Source: Bacteroidota bacterium (GTDB lineage: Bacteria; Bacteroidota; Bacteroidia; Chitinophagales; Chitinophagaceae). Taken from it: a stretch of 64,000 nucleotides of DNA. Within the stretch, counting starts at the first letter, position 1. The number at the start of each line of letters is the position of its first letter. The stretch is from NCBI GenBank assembly GCA_018268085.1, contig JAFDXE010000024.1, positions 1 to 64,000 on the forward strand, given 5' to 3'. The position numbers and the translations under genes are program-made. The notes below the pieces were generated by a model. That model searched no databases, was not told the DNA's origin, and saw only the letters and a program-made list of their open reading frames with translations. Of this stretch, positions 17,991 to 26,346 are shown piece by piece.

Positions 17991-20438
17991 TTATCCCTTA
18001 CTGAAAGTCATCTTCCATTTTACTTTAGGATCCCTGGTTTCGGATTTGGTCATCATCCAGAGTGTATAATATTTTCCCTGAACCCAGTCATTAATAAAAT
18101 TATCGTAGTATTTACTGCCGGGATTACCGCTTTGCCCGCCGGGATAAACACCGTAAGCTTCCGTTTTTTCAGTAAGGCTTACCACCATTCTCCAGCTTGG
18201 ACCATGATCGGAAGTAGTGGCATTGATCACATTTGTTCCACCGCCGATATCCAGGTGTTCCCTGTTGAATGGTGCAATCTTTTTCAATAAATGATTAACA
18301 TGTGTGTCTTTATATTTCGACCACTCCAGTTTTCCTTCTGCCCTTGCAATGACTAATTCTTTAACCGCAGTTTTAAAAGCGATGGTAGCCATATCAGCCA
18401 GCGATTCTTTTGTTGCAGTATTAATATCATCGAGGAATTTATAGGCGGTATCTTTTAATACAGCCTCCAGTAAAGTACTGTTCATTGGGTAAGCGATGGG
18501 TTGCGGTGCGTTTTTATATTCATCTGCATACACTGTATCCAGGAAGTGTTGCCATGTAACAACAAAAACGGTAGCCGCTTTAGAATCTTTTTCGTTGTAA
18601 AAATTCCAGTCTTTAAGCAAATCGTAAAACGATTTTTCATCAGCGTTGAGTGCCTGTATGTTTATATTCTTTATTAAAACGGGTGCAGCCATTTCACCAA
18701 AAACATTGTAATTATTTGTTTGGAGATCTTCCATGTCCTGTGGCGTGATGTTATTCATGGAAGCCAGTTTCCTGTTGATATAAAATCCACGTGGTGATGG
18801 ATAATCTCTGCCGAGATAATAAGGATAAGCAGAATCTGCAGGACGTTGGTTAGCACTGCTCACAAAACCACGTTCGGGATTGTACTGAAAAGGCGTTTCA
18901 TCCATCGGAATCATGTATTGCCACATATAACTGCTGTCGGTTCCGGGCATAATAAAATCTCCCTGTCCATTCCATTTAGCCGGGAATTCGCCCTGTGTTC
19001 GAATGGCGATGTCGCCGTTCTTGCAGGCAAAAATGCAATTCTGCCCGGGGGTGTGAAGGTTTTGCACTGCCTGCTGGTAGTCGTTATAGTTATGTGCATG
19101 ATTGAGCATGTTGAACATCAGCAGTTCATTGCTTTCAGCATGAGCGGTCCATTTAACGGCATAATTTTTCTGGCTGGAGATTCGCTTTCCGCCAAATGAT
19201 TTATCGTACATCACCGGGCCGAAAATGGTGTAGGCAACTGTATCCAGCACATCAGGTTTACCTTTTACTTTTATCGTTTCAATCCTGAAATCTGTTTTCT
19301 TCCATTCATTATTGAACCAGTATTCCTGCCTTGTGTCATCTTTGAATGTTATTTCAAAATAGTCTCTCACATCTCTGCCGCCGTTTGTAAAACCGAATGC
19401 ACAGTCGTCGTTATATCCAATAATAATACTCGGGGCTCCCGGGAAACTGGCACCATAAGCATTGAATGTAGGAGTTGATAATTGCATTTCTATCCATAGC
19501 GAAGGAAGATTCAATCCAAGGTGAGGATCGTTACACAGTATTGGTGCGCCGTTTTTTGTTTTTGAAGCACTCACTGCCCAGTTGTTACTGCCGTTTGCTT
19601 TATTGGGTTTACTAACCGGGATCGCCGTTACCGTATCTTTTTTAAAATACAATGAATCTGCGGTAGCGGGAATATTCAGTGGTATTTTGGGTTTCGAATA
19701 GGCAGTTCCTTTAGGAATGATAGGGTCGAGTGAATCCTGGATAGAAGGAAATAGTAATTTAAAATCGGCAGGATTGAAAAAAGCCTGTGCGTTGGTCATT
19801 TCAAAATCATTTTCATGTGCGGCTAAGTCGTACGACATATATTTTAAGAACAGCGCAGTTTTGAGATTGCTCCAGTGTTCGGGCTTGTAACCAAGCAATT
19901 TATATTCTATCGGTAATTTGCAATCAGGTAACTGATCAATGTATGCGTTCACGCCTGCGGTATAAGCATCACATTCATTCTTCACTGTTTCATTAGCCTC
20001 CATTTGTTTAAGAGAATTTTCAGCACCATAAACCATTCCCAGCCGCCTGAATTCACGGTCATGGTTAAGCGCAATATCGCCTACGATCTCACTGGCCCTG
20101 CCTGCTGCTGCAAGTGTTTGCAATTCCATTTGCCAGAGTCTGAATTTTGCGTGCAGGTAACCCTGAACGAAATACACATCATTTTCATTTTCGGCGAAAA
20201 CGTGAGGCACCAGGCGTTTATCGAGGTACACTTCTACTTTGCCTGAGAGTTGCGGAAAATGCAGGTCGGCGGAAAAATCTGCATCATCGGCTTCGGCGTT
20301 TTGCCAAAAGCCGTGTTGCGGACTTAAAAATTTTCCGAATGCTGGTGCTTGTGCTCCCCCTATTTTCAAACTGATATTTAGGAAATATACAAGTGTTACT
20401 GTAACGGCGGCCGTAAGAATGAAGAAGAAAATTCTCAT
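17991..20438 (-). CDS. Penicillin acylase family Ntn-hydrolase
   Basis: An 815-residue periplasmic N-terminal-nucleophile hydrolase. An N-terminal membrane/signal segment (3-22) is followed by the alpha chain, then the autocatalytic site NGSNNWAVS. Cleavage before Ser284 would free the nucleophile at the start of the beta chain. Next come NDPHLGLNLPSLW and further conserved stretches such as NGGRDVRDYFE and SGNPGSKYYDNF near the C-terminus. The family hydrolyses amide bonds of penicillins, acyl-homoserine lactones or other N-acyl compounds. The natural substrate cannot be told here. First gene of the probable unit with the small membrane protein and DUF5686. Confidence 0.88.
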   Translation of the reverse strand: MRIFFFILTAAVTVTLVYFLNISLKIGGAQAPAFGKFLSPQHGFWQNAEADDADFSADLHFPQLSGKVEVYLDKRLVPHVFAENENDVYFVQGYLHAKFRLWQMELQTLAAAGRASEIVGDIALNHDREFRRLGMVYGAENSLKQMEANETVKNECDAYTAGVNAYIDQLPDCKLPIEYKLLGYKPEHWSNLKTALFLKYMSYDLAAHENDFEMTNAQAFFNPADFKLLFPSIQDSLDPIIPKGTAYSKPKIPLNIPATADSLYFKKDTVTAIPVSKPNKANGSNNWAVSASKTKNGAPILCNDPHLGLNLPSLWIEMQLSTPTFNAYGASFPGAPSIIIGYNDDCAFGFTNGGRDVRDYFEITFKDDTRQEYWFNNEWKKTDFRIETIKVKGKPDVLDTVAYTIFGPVMYDKSFGGKRISSQKNYAVKWTAHAESNELLMFNMLNHAHNYNDYQQAVQNLHTPGQNCIFACKNGDIAIRTQGEFPAKWNGQGDFIMPGTDSSYMWQYMIPMDETPFQYNPERGFVSSANQRPADSAYPYYLGRDYPSPRGFYINRKLASMNNITPQDMEDLQTNNYNVFGEMAAPVLIKNINIQALNADEKSFYDLLKDWNFYNEKDSKAATVFVVTWQHFLDTVYADEYKNAPQPIAYPMNSTLLEAVLKDTAYKFLDDINTATKESLADMATIAFKTAVKELVIARAEGKLEWSKYKDTHVNHLLKKIAPFNREHLDIGGGTNVINATTSDHGPSWRMVVSLTEKTEAYGVYPGGQSGNPGSKYYDNFINDWVQGKYYTLWMMTKSETRDPKVKWKMTFSKG

Positions 20439-20499
20439 AATAATGGGATAAAGTAAAGTGTAAAGTAAAATAAAAAAAGGTAAAGCAGCCTTCGTTTTT

Positions 20500-20507
20500 T
20501 AAATTTG
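20500..20507 (+). promoter_or_regulatory. miaE -7 element, probably leaderless transcript
   Basis: TAAATTTG ends only 3 bp before the miaE ATG at 20511, which puts the expected transcription start at or next to the A of the start codon. No -33 match was found. Confidence 0.4.
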
Positions 20508-20510
20508 GGC

Positions 20511-21125
20511 ATGAATGAAAATTTAAGTGAACATACCCGAAATATTCTTGGGTTGCAATTACCAACAGATCCGCGTTGGGTTAACCTTGCTGAAATGCAG
20601 TTGGAAGATATTTTAACGGATCATGCTTATTGCGAACAGAAAGCGGCTACCACATGTATATCGTTGATACAAAAAAATCCGGATAAGGAGTTGATGGTGG
20701 AAGAATTGAGTCCGATCGTTACGGAAGAATGGGGGCATTTCAGGATGGTGTTGGCAGAATTGAAGAAAAGAAATTTGCGGTTGGGCAAACAGCGAAAAGA
20801 TGTGTATGTAAACAAGCTGATTGATTTCCAGAAAAAAGGCGGTAGCCCGATGGAACGTTTTTTAGACCAGATGCTGATCATGGCATTAATTGAAGCCAGG
20901 AGCTGCGAACGTTTTAAACGACTCAGTGAAGGTTTGGATGATGCGTATATGAGGGGATTTTACAGGAAATTTATGGAAAGCGAAGCGGGGCATTACACAT
21001 TATTCATTACGCTTGCTGAACATTATATTGATAAGAAGACAGTTCGCCAGCGTTGGGCCGAATGGCTTGAGTATGAAAAGGAGTTGATGAATAGCCAGGA
21101 AGTTCGGGGCGACAGGATACATTGA
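20511..21125 (+). CDS. miaE: tRNA-(ms2io6A37) hydroxylase
   Basis: A 204-residue ferritin-like diiron enzyme that hydroxylates the isopentenyl group of ms2i6A37 in tRNA. The diiron ligands are in EDILTDHAYCE, TEEWGHF, EARSCERF and ESEAGHY, giving the four-helix Glu/His pattern of MiaE. I chose ATG 20511. A TTG two codons upstream overlaps the -7 element and is unlikely. It is divergent from the penicillin acylase gene and ends just before an 11-bp repeat array. Confidence 0.9.
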   Translation: MNENLSEHTRNILGLQLPTDPRWVNLAEMQLEDILTDHAYCEQKAATTCISLIQKNPDKELMVEELSPIVTEEWGHFRMVLAELKKRNLRLGKQRKDVYVNKLIDFQKKGGSPMERFLDQMLIMALIEARSCERFKRLSEGLDDAYMRGFYRKFMESEAGHYTLFITLAEHYIDKKTVRQRWAEWLEYEKELMNSQEVRGDRIH

Positions 21126-21178
21126 AAGTAAAATGCGGATTTTTTTTGCATAGAAGATTGATTGCCAGTGGCGATGGA

Positions 21179-21310
21179 GATGACATCTAGATGTATTCTG
21201 GATGTACTCGGGATGTATTCGGGATGTCATCAAGATGGAATCCAGATGTATTCTGGATGTATTCCTGAACTCATCTACATGTACTCCTGATGTCATCGTG
21301 ATTACATCTC
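21179..21310. repeat. Twelve tandem 11-bp repeats (consensus GATGTATTCNN)
   Basis: Twelve contiguous units of exactly 11 bp, e.g. GATGACATCTA, GATGTATTCTG, GATGTACTCGG, GATGTATTCGG, GATGTCATCAA. Positions 1-4 and 8-9 of the unit are best conserved, the last two vary. Units 1, 5 and 11 contain the small palindrome GATGnCATC. The array lies in the 272-bp gap between miaE and the Y1-type transposase. Nothing else is seen in this gap. Confidence 0.9.
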
Positions 21311-21397
21311 CATTTTCCGGTTAAAAAAACATCTATTCACTGTTATTTTCCCTTCGAACATTCCCACAATTATTCCAATTTCACCATTAAAAAAAAA

Positions 21398-22066
21398 ATG
21401 GCACTAGCAGATGTTTTTAAAGCTCCGTTTTATCAAAAACAGTTTTACCACGTGTACAACAGAACCAATAACAAAGAACTTCTTTTTGTTACCGATACAG
21501 ACAGGATCCGTTTCCTGCATAAAATTGAACAGTATCTCATTCCATACATGGACATATTCGCCTGGAGCCTCCTTCCCAATCACTTCCATTTATATGTACG
21601 GATAAAAAGTGAACGCAAAATTGAAGAATACCTCAACTCGCTCCCTGCAGGAAAGCTATGCAACACAGAAAGAAAATTTATTAAACGAAAAACCAATTTG
21701 CATGAATTGATCGAGAACAGCTTTGCCCGCTTTTTCATATCCTATTCATCCATATTCAACAGGATCTATCACAGGAACGGAAATTTATTTCACCGGCCTT
21801 TTAAACATATTTATACAAATTCAGAAAACCAGTTGCGCCAAACTATTTTATACATTAACACTAATGCAGTGAAACACAACCTGGCTTCATCGATAAATGA
21901 TTATAAATGGTCTTCCTACTGGAGCCTCATAACAGAAAGAAATCTGCAGGTTCCTTCAAAAGAACTATTCTTATTATTCGGAGGGAAAGAAGCATTCATC
22001 AACCATCATAAAGACAAAATGATCGCAGAATATACAGGCACTTATGCCCTGGATGATGAATCGTAA
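21398..22066 (+). CDS. Y1/REP-associated tyrosine transposase (RAYT-like)
   Basis: A 222-residue single-strand DNA transposase of the IS200-like HUH class. The metal-binding HFH is at 62-64 (LLPNHFHLYV). The putative catalytic Tyr152 is in ILYINTNAVKH, the RAYT counterpart of the YIHLNPVKA motif, and WSSY follows at 171-174. IS200 elements proper have short genes of about 150 residues with flanking hairpins. This longer form fits the single-copy RAYT group that acts on REP-type repeats. No terminal inverted structure is visible around it, but an array of 11-bp repeats ends 87 bp upstream. The gene is intact. Confidence 0.8.
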   Translation: MALADVFKAPFYQKQFYHVYNRTNNKELLFVTDTDRIRFLHKIEQYLIPYMDIFAWSLLPNHFHLYVRIKSERKIEEYLNSLPAGKLCNTERKFIKRKTNLHELIENSFARFFISYSSIFNRIYHRNGNLFHRPFKHIYTNSENQLRQTILYINTNAVKHNLASSINDYKWSSYWSLITERNLQVPSKELFLLFGGKEAFINHHKDKMIAEYTGTYALDDES

Positions 22067-22079
22067 TGTATGTACACTT

Positions 22080-23063
22080 CTACACTTCTCTTAGAAAATA
22101 ACTTTCTTCTTCATCAAAATTAACATAGGGATTAGCATTTTTTATATGCCGCAATTTTTGCAAGTTTGTATGCAGGAATTTCTTGTGCTGCTCCGACTCT
22201 GGATTAAAAGGTCTATGATTTCTTGCTGCAACAACAACAGCAATTTCTTTCATCAGTTGCACAGAAGGTTCATCGATACAAGCCTCAACAAATTTTTCCC
22301 AAACATAATTCGTAGCTGCATAGTTGGGATGAACCATATCTTCAGCATAAAAACGGTAATCCCGCAAATCATCAATTACCAACTCATAGGCAGGGAAGTA
22401 AAATACCTGCTCTTTGTCTGTTATGGAATGCACCGCCTGTATCAATGCAGCCTTGCTCCTGTTATTTTCAATAAATCCTTCCCGTAAATGACGAACCGGG
22501 CTGATCGTAAATATAAATTTTACTCCGGCGTTAACAGCCCTCACCGTTTCCATCATATTCAGTAATTCATTTTTAATTTCCTGGGGCTCGAGTAAACGCC
22601 TGTAAAATTTATCAGTGGGAACTTTATGACAATTGGCAACCACTTCCCTACTTTCTCCCGTATGCTGCTCATAAACAAATGCAGACCCAAGCGTAATTAA
22701 AATCCAATCTGCTTTTTTAATGAACCCGATTGCTGCCTCCTGAGAAGTATTGATCACTTCCAACGCTTTAATCTTGCTGATATTTGAAAACTTGGTATGG
22801 TGCTGCCAGCTTCCCCATAGTTCATTGAAATAAAAAAGATCTGTTTCTTCATACTTTTTCCCCGTAGCGTAAGAAGTGACAGCCTGCGCTATACTCACCG
22901 GGTTGAATAAAATACCATTGGGATTTTCGAGTACTCTAAATTTATGCGTCATTAACTTATTCCCCATCTGTTCGGTAAAACATGACCCAACCAGCAAAAG
23001 ATTGTGGCGGTGATTAATTTTATGAACAAATGATTTCGGAAAAAACTCTGCATGAAAATCCAT
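22080..23063 (-). CDS. GSCFA domain protein
   Basis: A 327-residue protein with the family's signature GSCF at 26-29 (LLLVGSCFTEQMG) near the N-terminus, followed by a SGNH-hydrolase-like fold. The family is frequent in Bacteroidota and proteobacteria and is presumed to be a hydrolase/esterase, but no substrate is known. No signal peptide, so it is likely cytoplasmic. Its ATG lies 15 bp after the stop of HMG-CoA lyase, so the two are probably co-transcribed. Convergent with the transposase gene. Confidence 0.85.
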   Translation of the reverse strand: MDFHAEFFPKSFVHKINHRHNLLLVGSCFTEQMGNKLMTHKFRVLENPNGILFNPVSIAQAVTSYATGKKYEETDLFYFNELWGSWQHHTKFSNISKIKALEVINTSQEAAIGFIKKADWILITLGSAFVYEQHTGESREVVANCHKVPTDKFYRRLLEPQEIKNELLNMMETVRAVNAGVKFIFTISPVRHLREGFIENNRSKAALIQAVHSITDKEQVFYFPAYELVIDDLRDYRFYAEDMVHPNYAATNYVWEKFVEACIDEPSVQLMKEIAVVVAARNHRPFNPESEQHKKFLHTNLQKLRHIKNANPYVNFDEEESYFLREV

Positions 23064-23078
23064 AATGCTGCCGTTTTA

Positions 23079-23936
23079 CTAAATAAAAATCCCGGAGGCA
23101 ATTTGATTGCATAGTTGCAACTGACTGCTATCTATATTTACTGAATAACCTGCCTGGCTAAAATGATTCAGCATAAATTCTGTGTCCATATTTCCTACCA
23201 ATGCATCGCCTGCCATGGGGCAACCCCCAATTCCCTTTATGGCAGCGTCGTATCTCGTGCAACCTGCCTTTAATGCCGCATCAATCTTTTCATAACGGTT
23301 ATGCGGAGCCGAATGCAGGTGAACCCCTACTTCAATCCCCGGTAATGAGTCTATAACATACTTTGTTACCCGAAAAACCTGCTCCTTTGTTGACAAACCC
23401 ACCGTATCTGCCAGGGAAATAATGTTGATACCAAGCGCCGCCAGCTTATTCGCCCATTCAAACACAATCGATTCATCATACGGATCTCCATATGGATTAC
23501 CAAACCCCATCGAGATATACACAACCAACTGTTTTCCCTTGTTCACACATTGTTGCTGAATTTCCTTTACGGTTTCAAAAGAAGATAAAATAGAAGAATT
23601 GGTATTGCGCTGCTGAAAGGTTTCAGAAATGGAAAACGGGAACCCCAGATAGGTTATTTCATCATACTGCACTGCTTCTTCGGCTCCCCGCTTGTTGGCA
23701 ACGATGGCCAGTAATTTTGATGATGATTCATCAATATGTAATCCTTTCAATACCTCTTTCGTATCCGCCATCTGAGGGATAGCTTTTGGTGATACAAAAC
23801 TTCCGAAATCAATTGTATCGAAACCTACTTTTAGTAATGCATTGATATATCCGATCTTTTTTTCTGTAGGAATAAAATGCGGCCATCCCTGCATGGCGTC
23901 GCGTGGGCATTCAATGATTTTAAGGGACTTTTTCAT
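23079..23936 (-). CDS. mvaB: Hydroxymethylglutaryl-CoA lyase
   Basis: Cleaves HMG-CoA to acetoacetate and acetyl-CoA in leucine catabolism. The 285 residues form a DRE-TIM-like barrel. PRD at 11-13 near the N-terminus carries the catalytic Arg, HLH at 206-208 binds the divalent metal, and GIGGCP at 235-240 holds the family's active Cys239. I start at ATG 23936. The upstream TTG at 23945 falls inside a -7 element. The related leucine-catabolism genes are not in the window. Confidence 0.88.
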   Translation of the reverse strand: MKKSLKIIECPRDAMQGWPHFIPTEKKIGYINALLKVGFDTIDFGSFVSPKAIPQMADTKEVLKGLHIDESSSKLLAIVANKRGAEEAVQYDEITYLGFPFSISETFQQRNTNSSILSSFETVKEIQQQCVNKGKQLVVYISMGFGNPYGDPYDESIVFEWANKLAALGINIISLADTVGLSTKEQVFRVTKYVIDSLPGIEVGVHLHSAPHNRYEKIDAALKAGCTRYDAAIKGIGGCPMAGDALVGNMDTEFMLNHFSQAGYSVNIDSSQLQLCNQIASGIFI

Positions 23937-23942
23937 ACAGTA

Positions 23943-23950
23943 CAAAGGTA
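23943..23950 (-). promoter_or_regulatory. HMG-CoA lyase -7 element, probably leaderless
   Basis: TACCTTTG on the minus strand ends 6 bp before the ATG at 23936, so transcription should begin within a base or two of the start codon. No -33 match. Confidence 0.4.
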
Positions 23951-24070
23951 CGCAAGAGTTGTTGAAGGGACTCTATCCGATTGATCCATTAAAAACTTAT
24001 TGTTAGAAAAGTACTTTACATATCCTAACGAGAGCCTTATCTTATTAAAGAAGAATAACAACACTTGAGT

Positions 24071-24835
24071 TTATATCCGTTGCTTCATCGCTTCATATAA
24101 AATAATCCCTGTAGAAACAGAAACATTTAAAGAATCAAAATCACCTACCATTGGTATCGCAAACTGCTCATCGCATATTTTCATGAGTGCAGGATATACA
24201 CCATGTTCTTCACCGCCCATTACAATTGCACATGGCTCGGTAAAATTGCAATCAGCCAGCTTTTTGGTTGCTTTCATCTCGCTTGCAAATACTTTAATAC
24301 CATTCAGGTGAAGTTCATCTACCGCTTTCATTAAAGAATTCACCCTGCATACGGCAATTTTTTCCAATGCGCCAGCCGAAGTAAGAATAGCATCTTCATT
24401 TAAAGCCCCCACACCTTTATCCGGGATGATGATCGCATTTACCCCAAAACAAAACGCACTACGTGCAATGCCGCCTATATTCCTGATGTCTGTAATTCCG
24501 TCGAGTATCAAAAACAAAGGCACTTCACCATTATCTACAATGAATGAAATTACCTGTTGCAATTCCTGGTAATGTATTTTGGAAATCTGGGCAATGCAAC
24601 CTTCATGATTGCTTACATTATAGCTGTTTAATTTTTCTACCGGAACCTTACTTACAGGAACATTTTGTTGCGCTGCTAACTTTTTTATTTCCTCAATTAC
24701 CGGTCCATGCACCGTTGCCTGTAACCAGATGCGATCCAAATATTTCCCTTCTTCCATTGCCTTAATAACGGCTGCCCGGCCAATGATCAATGTATTTTTT
24801 TTGGGACGCTGGTGTTGATGTCTGAAATTTTTCAC
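24071..24835 (-). CDS. rlmB: 23S rRNA (guanosine-2'-O)-methyltransferase (RlmB-type SpoU)
   Basis: A 254-residue SPOUT (SpoU) methyltransferase. An N-terminal substrate-binding domain (about 15-95) is followed by the knotted catalytic domain with the three SpoU motifs: LDGITDIRNIGGIARSA (motif 1, Asn/Arg for catalysis), IVMGGEEHGV (motif 2) and IPMVGDFDSLNVSVSTGI (motif 3). RlmB methylates G2251 of 23S rRNA (E. coli numbering). TrmH-like paralogues are similar, so the exact target is a family-level inference. The start is GTG, because the frame has a stop four codons upstream and no ATG. Confidence 0.86.
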   Translation of the reverse strand: MKNFRHQHQRPKKNTLIIGRAAVIKAMEEGKYLDRIWLQATVHGPVIEEIKKLAAQQNVPVSKVPVEKLNSYNVSNHEGCIAQISKIHYQELQQVISFIVDNGEVPLFLILDGITDIRNIGGIARSAFCFGVNAIIIPDKGVGALNEDAILTSAGALEKIAVCRVNSLMKAVDELHLNGIKVFASEMKATKKLADCNFTEPCAIVMGGEEHGVYPALMKICDEQFAIPMVGDFDSLNVSVSTGIILYEAMKQRI

Positions 24836-24931
24836 GTGGTAAAATTAAGGAATTCAAACTTGCAGTTACCATCGTTCAATGGGTTGTGTTGCACTTTAGC
24901 TATAATTGTTCCCGTACGGTTGGTCTCAAAT

Positions 24932-24963
24932 AAAAAAGTCCGCAGTTTTTTACTGCAGACTTT
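24932..24963 (-). terminator. metK terminator
   Basis: On the minus strand AAAGTCTGCAGT (24963-24952) pairs with ACTGCGGACTTT (24946-24935), with one G-U pair and a 5-nt A-rich loop, then a short T-run. It sits 21 bp after the metK stop. Confidence 0.8.
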
Positions 24964-24983
24964 CACGTATCATTTATAATTTG

Positions 24984-26246
24984 TTATTTCAAACCAAATG
25001 CTTTCTTCACTTCTTTCACAGCATCCAGTTTCTCCCAGGTAAACAGTTCAACTTTTTTCTTCACCGCTTTACCATCTGGAGAAGTGAAAGTTTTTTCCAC
25101 TACTTCGTTCTTACGTCCCATGTGGCCATACGCTGCTGTTTCGCTATAAATAGGATTACGCAATTTCAGGCGTTGTTCAATAAAGTATGGACGCATATCA
25201 AAGCAAGGCATAGTCATGATCTTTGCTGCGATATGTCCATCGGTCATATCTACTTTAGCCGTACCATAAGTAACAACATTGATACTTGTAGGTTGTGCAA
25301 CACCGATAGCGTAGCTCACCTGTACCAGCACTTCATCACATAAGCCTGCAGCTACCAGGTTTTTAGCAATATGACGTGTTGCATAAGCAGCGCTTCTGTC
25401 TACCTTACTTGGATCTTTTCCGCTGAATGCGCCACCACCATGTGCACCTTTTCCACCATAAGTATCAACAATGATCTTACGACCTGTTAATCCTGTATCT
25501 CCATGCGGACCACCAATTACAAACTTCCCGGTTGGGTTAATATGATATTTGATCTTGTTATTGAAGAGGTGAGAATATTTAGGATATTTCGCTTTTACTC
25601 TCGGAATCAGGATATTGATGATGTCCTTCTTAATCTTTGCCAGCATAGCATCGTCATTTTTAGAAAAATCATCATGCTGGGTTGACACCACGATCGCATC
25701 AATACGAACCGGCCTGTTGTGGTCATCATATTCAAGCGTTACCTGGCTTTTTGCATCAGGACGCAAATATTTAATTGCTTTATTCTCTCTTCTTAATGCC
25801 GCCAGTTCCTGCAGAATTTTATGAGCAAGATTTAAAGCCAATGGCATATAATCTTCTGTTTCATTGGTGGCATATCCAAACATCATTCCCTGGTCGCCGG
25901 CGCCTTGTTCTTCTTTCTTCTTACGATCCACCCCCTGGTTAATATCCCCGGATTGCTCGTGAATGGCAGATAAAATCCCACACGAGTTTGCTTCAAACAT
26001 GTATTCGCTTTTGGTATAACCAATTTTACGAATTACGCCTCTTGCAATTTCCTGCACGTCGAGGTAGGCTTTACTTTTTACCTCACCGGCTAACACTACC
26101 TGACCGGTTGTTACCAGTGTTTCACAAGCAACTTTGCTGGTTGGATCAAAAGCTAAAAAATTATCAATCAGTGCATCACTGATCTGATCTGCTACTTTAT
26201 CCGGATGTCCTTCACTAACAGACTCTGAAGTAAATAAATAAGGCAT
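24984..26246 (-). CDS. metK: S-adenosylmethionine synthetase
   Basis: Makes S-adenosylmethionine from methionine and ATP. The 420 residues contain the typical signatures: [12 protein letters not shown] at the N-terminus, [32 protein letters not shown] and [19 protein letters not shown]. Slightly longer than the E. coli enzyme, as usual in Bacteroidota. It has the best promoter in the window and its own terminator, so it is a monocistronic housekeeping gene. No SAM riboswitch was recognised in its short leader of about 15 nt. Confidence 0.97.
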   Translation of the reverse strand: MPYLFTSESVSEGHPDKVADQISDALIDNFLAFDPTSKVACETLVTTGQVVLAGEVKSKAYLDVQEIARGVIRKIGYTKSEYMFEANSCGILSAIHEQSGDINQGVDRKKKEEQGAGDQGMMFGYATNETEDYMPLALNLAHKILQELAALRRENKAIKYLRPDAKSQVTLEYDDHNRPVRIDAIVVSTQHDDFSKNDDAMLAKIKKDIINILIPRVKAKYPKYSHLFNNKIKYHINPTGKFVIGGPHGDTGLTGRKIIVDTYGGKGAHGGGAFSGKDPSKVDRSAAYATRHIAKNLVAAGLCDEVLVQVSYAIGVAQPTSINVVTYGTAKVDMTDGHIAAKIMTMPCFDMRPYFIEQRLKLRNPIYSETAAYGHMGRKNEVVEKTFTSPDGKAVKKKVELFTWEKLDAVKEVKKAFGLK

Positions 26247-26265
26247 ATATTTTTTTTTGAGAGTG

Positions 26266-26297
26266 CAAATATAAGGTTGTGGCGCTTAAACGACAAA
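26266..26297 (-). promoter_or_regulatory. metK promoter (-33 TTTG, -7 TATATTTG)
   Basis: On the minus strand TTTG (26297-26294) and TATATTTG (26273-26266) are separated by exactly 20 bp, matching both elements and the spacing of the Bacteroidota sigma-A consensus. The -7 element ends 20 bp before the ATG. Confidence 0.8.
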
Positions 26298-26346
26298 GTC
26301 CATTCTGTTATTGCAGAAAGGACTTGTTGATATGTTTAAAACTTGC

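Noticed and set aside
21000..21296. 98-codon minus-strand frame with an 11-residue periodic pattern
   Set aside because: The periodicity is a by-product of the 11-bp DNA repeats (three units make 33 bp). The frame overlaps miaE antisense and lacks family signatures.
21179..21310. CRISPR array
   Set aside because: Units are only 11 bp, contiguous and degenerate, with no spacers or cas genes.
26247..26265. SAM riboswitch upstream of metK
   Set aside because: The leader after the predicted start is too short (about 15 nt) to hold one.
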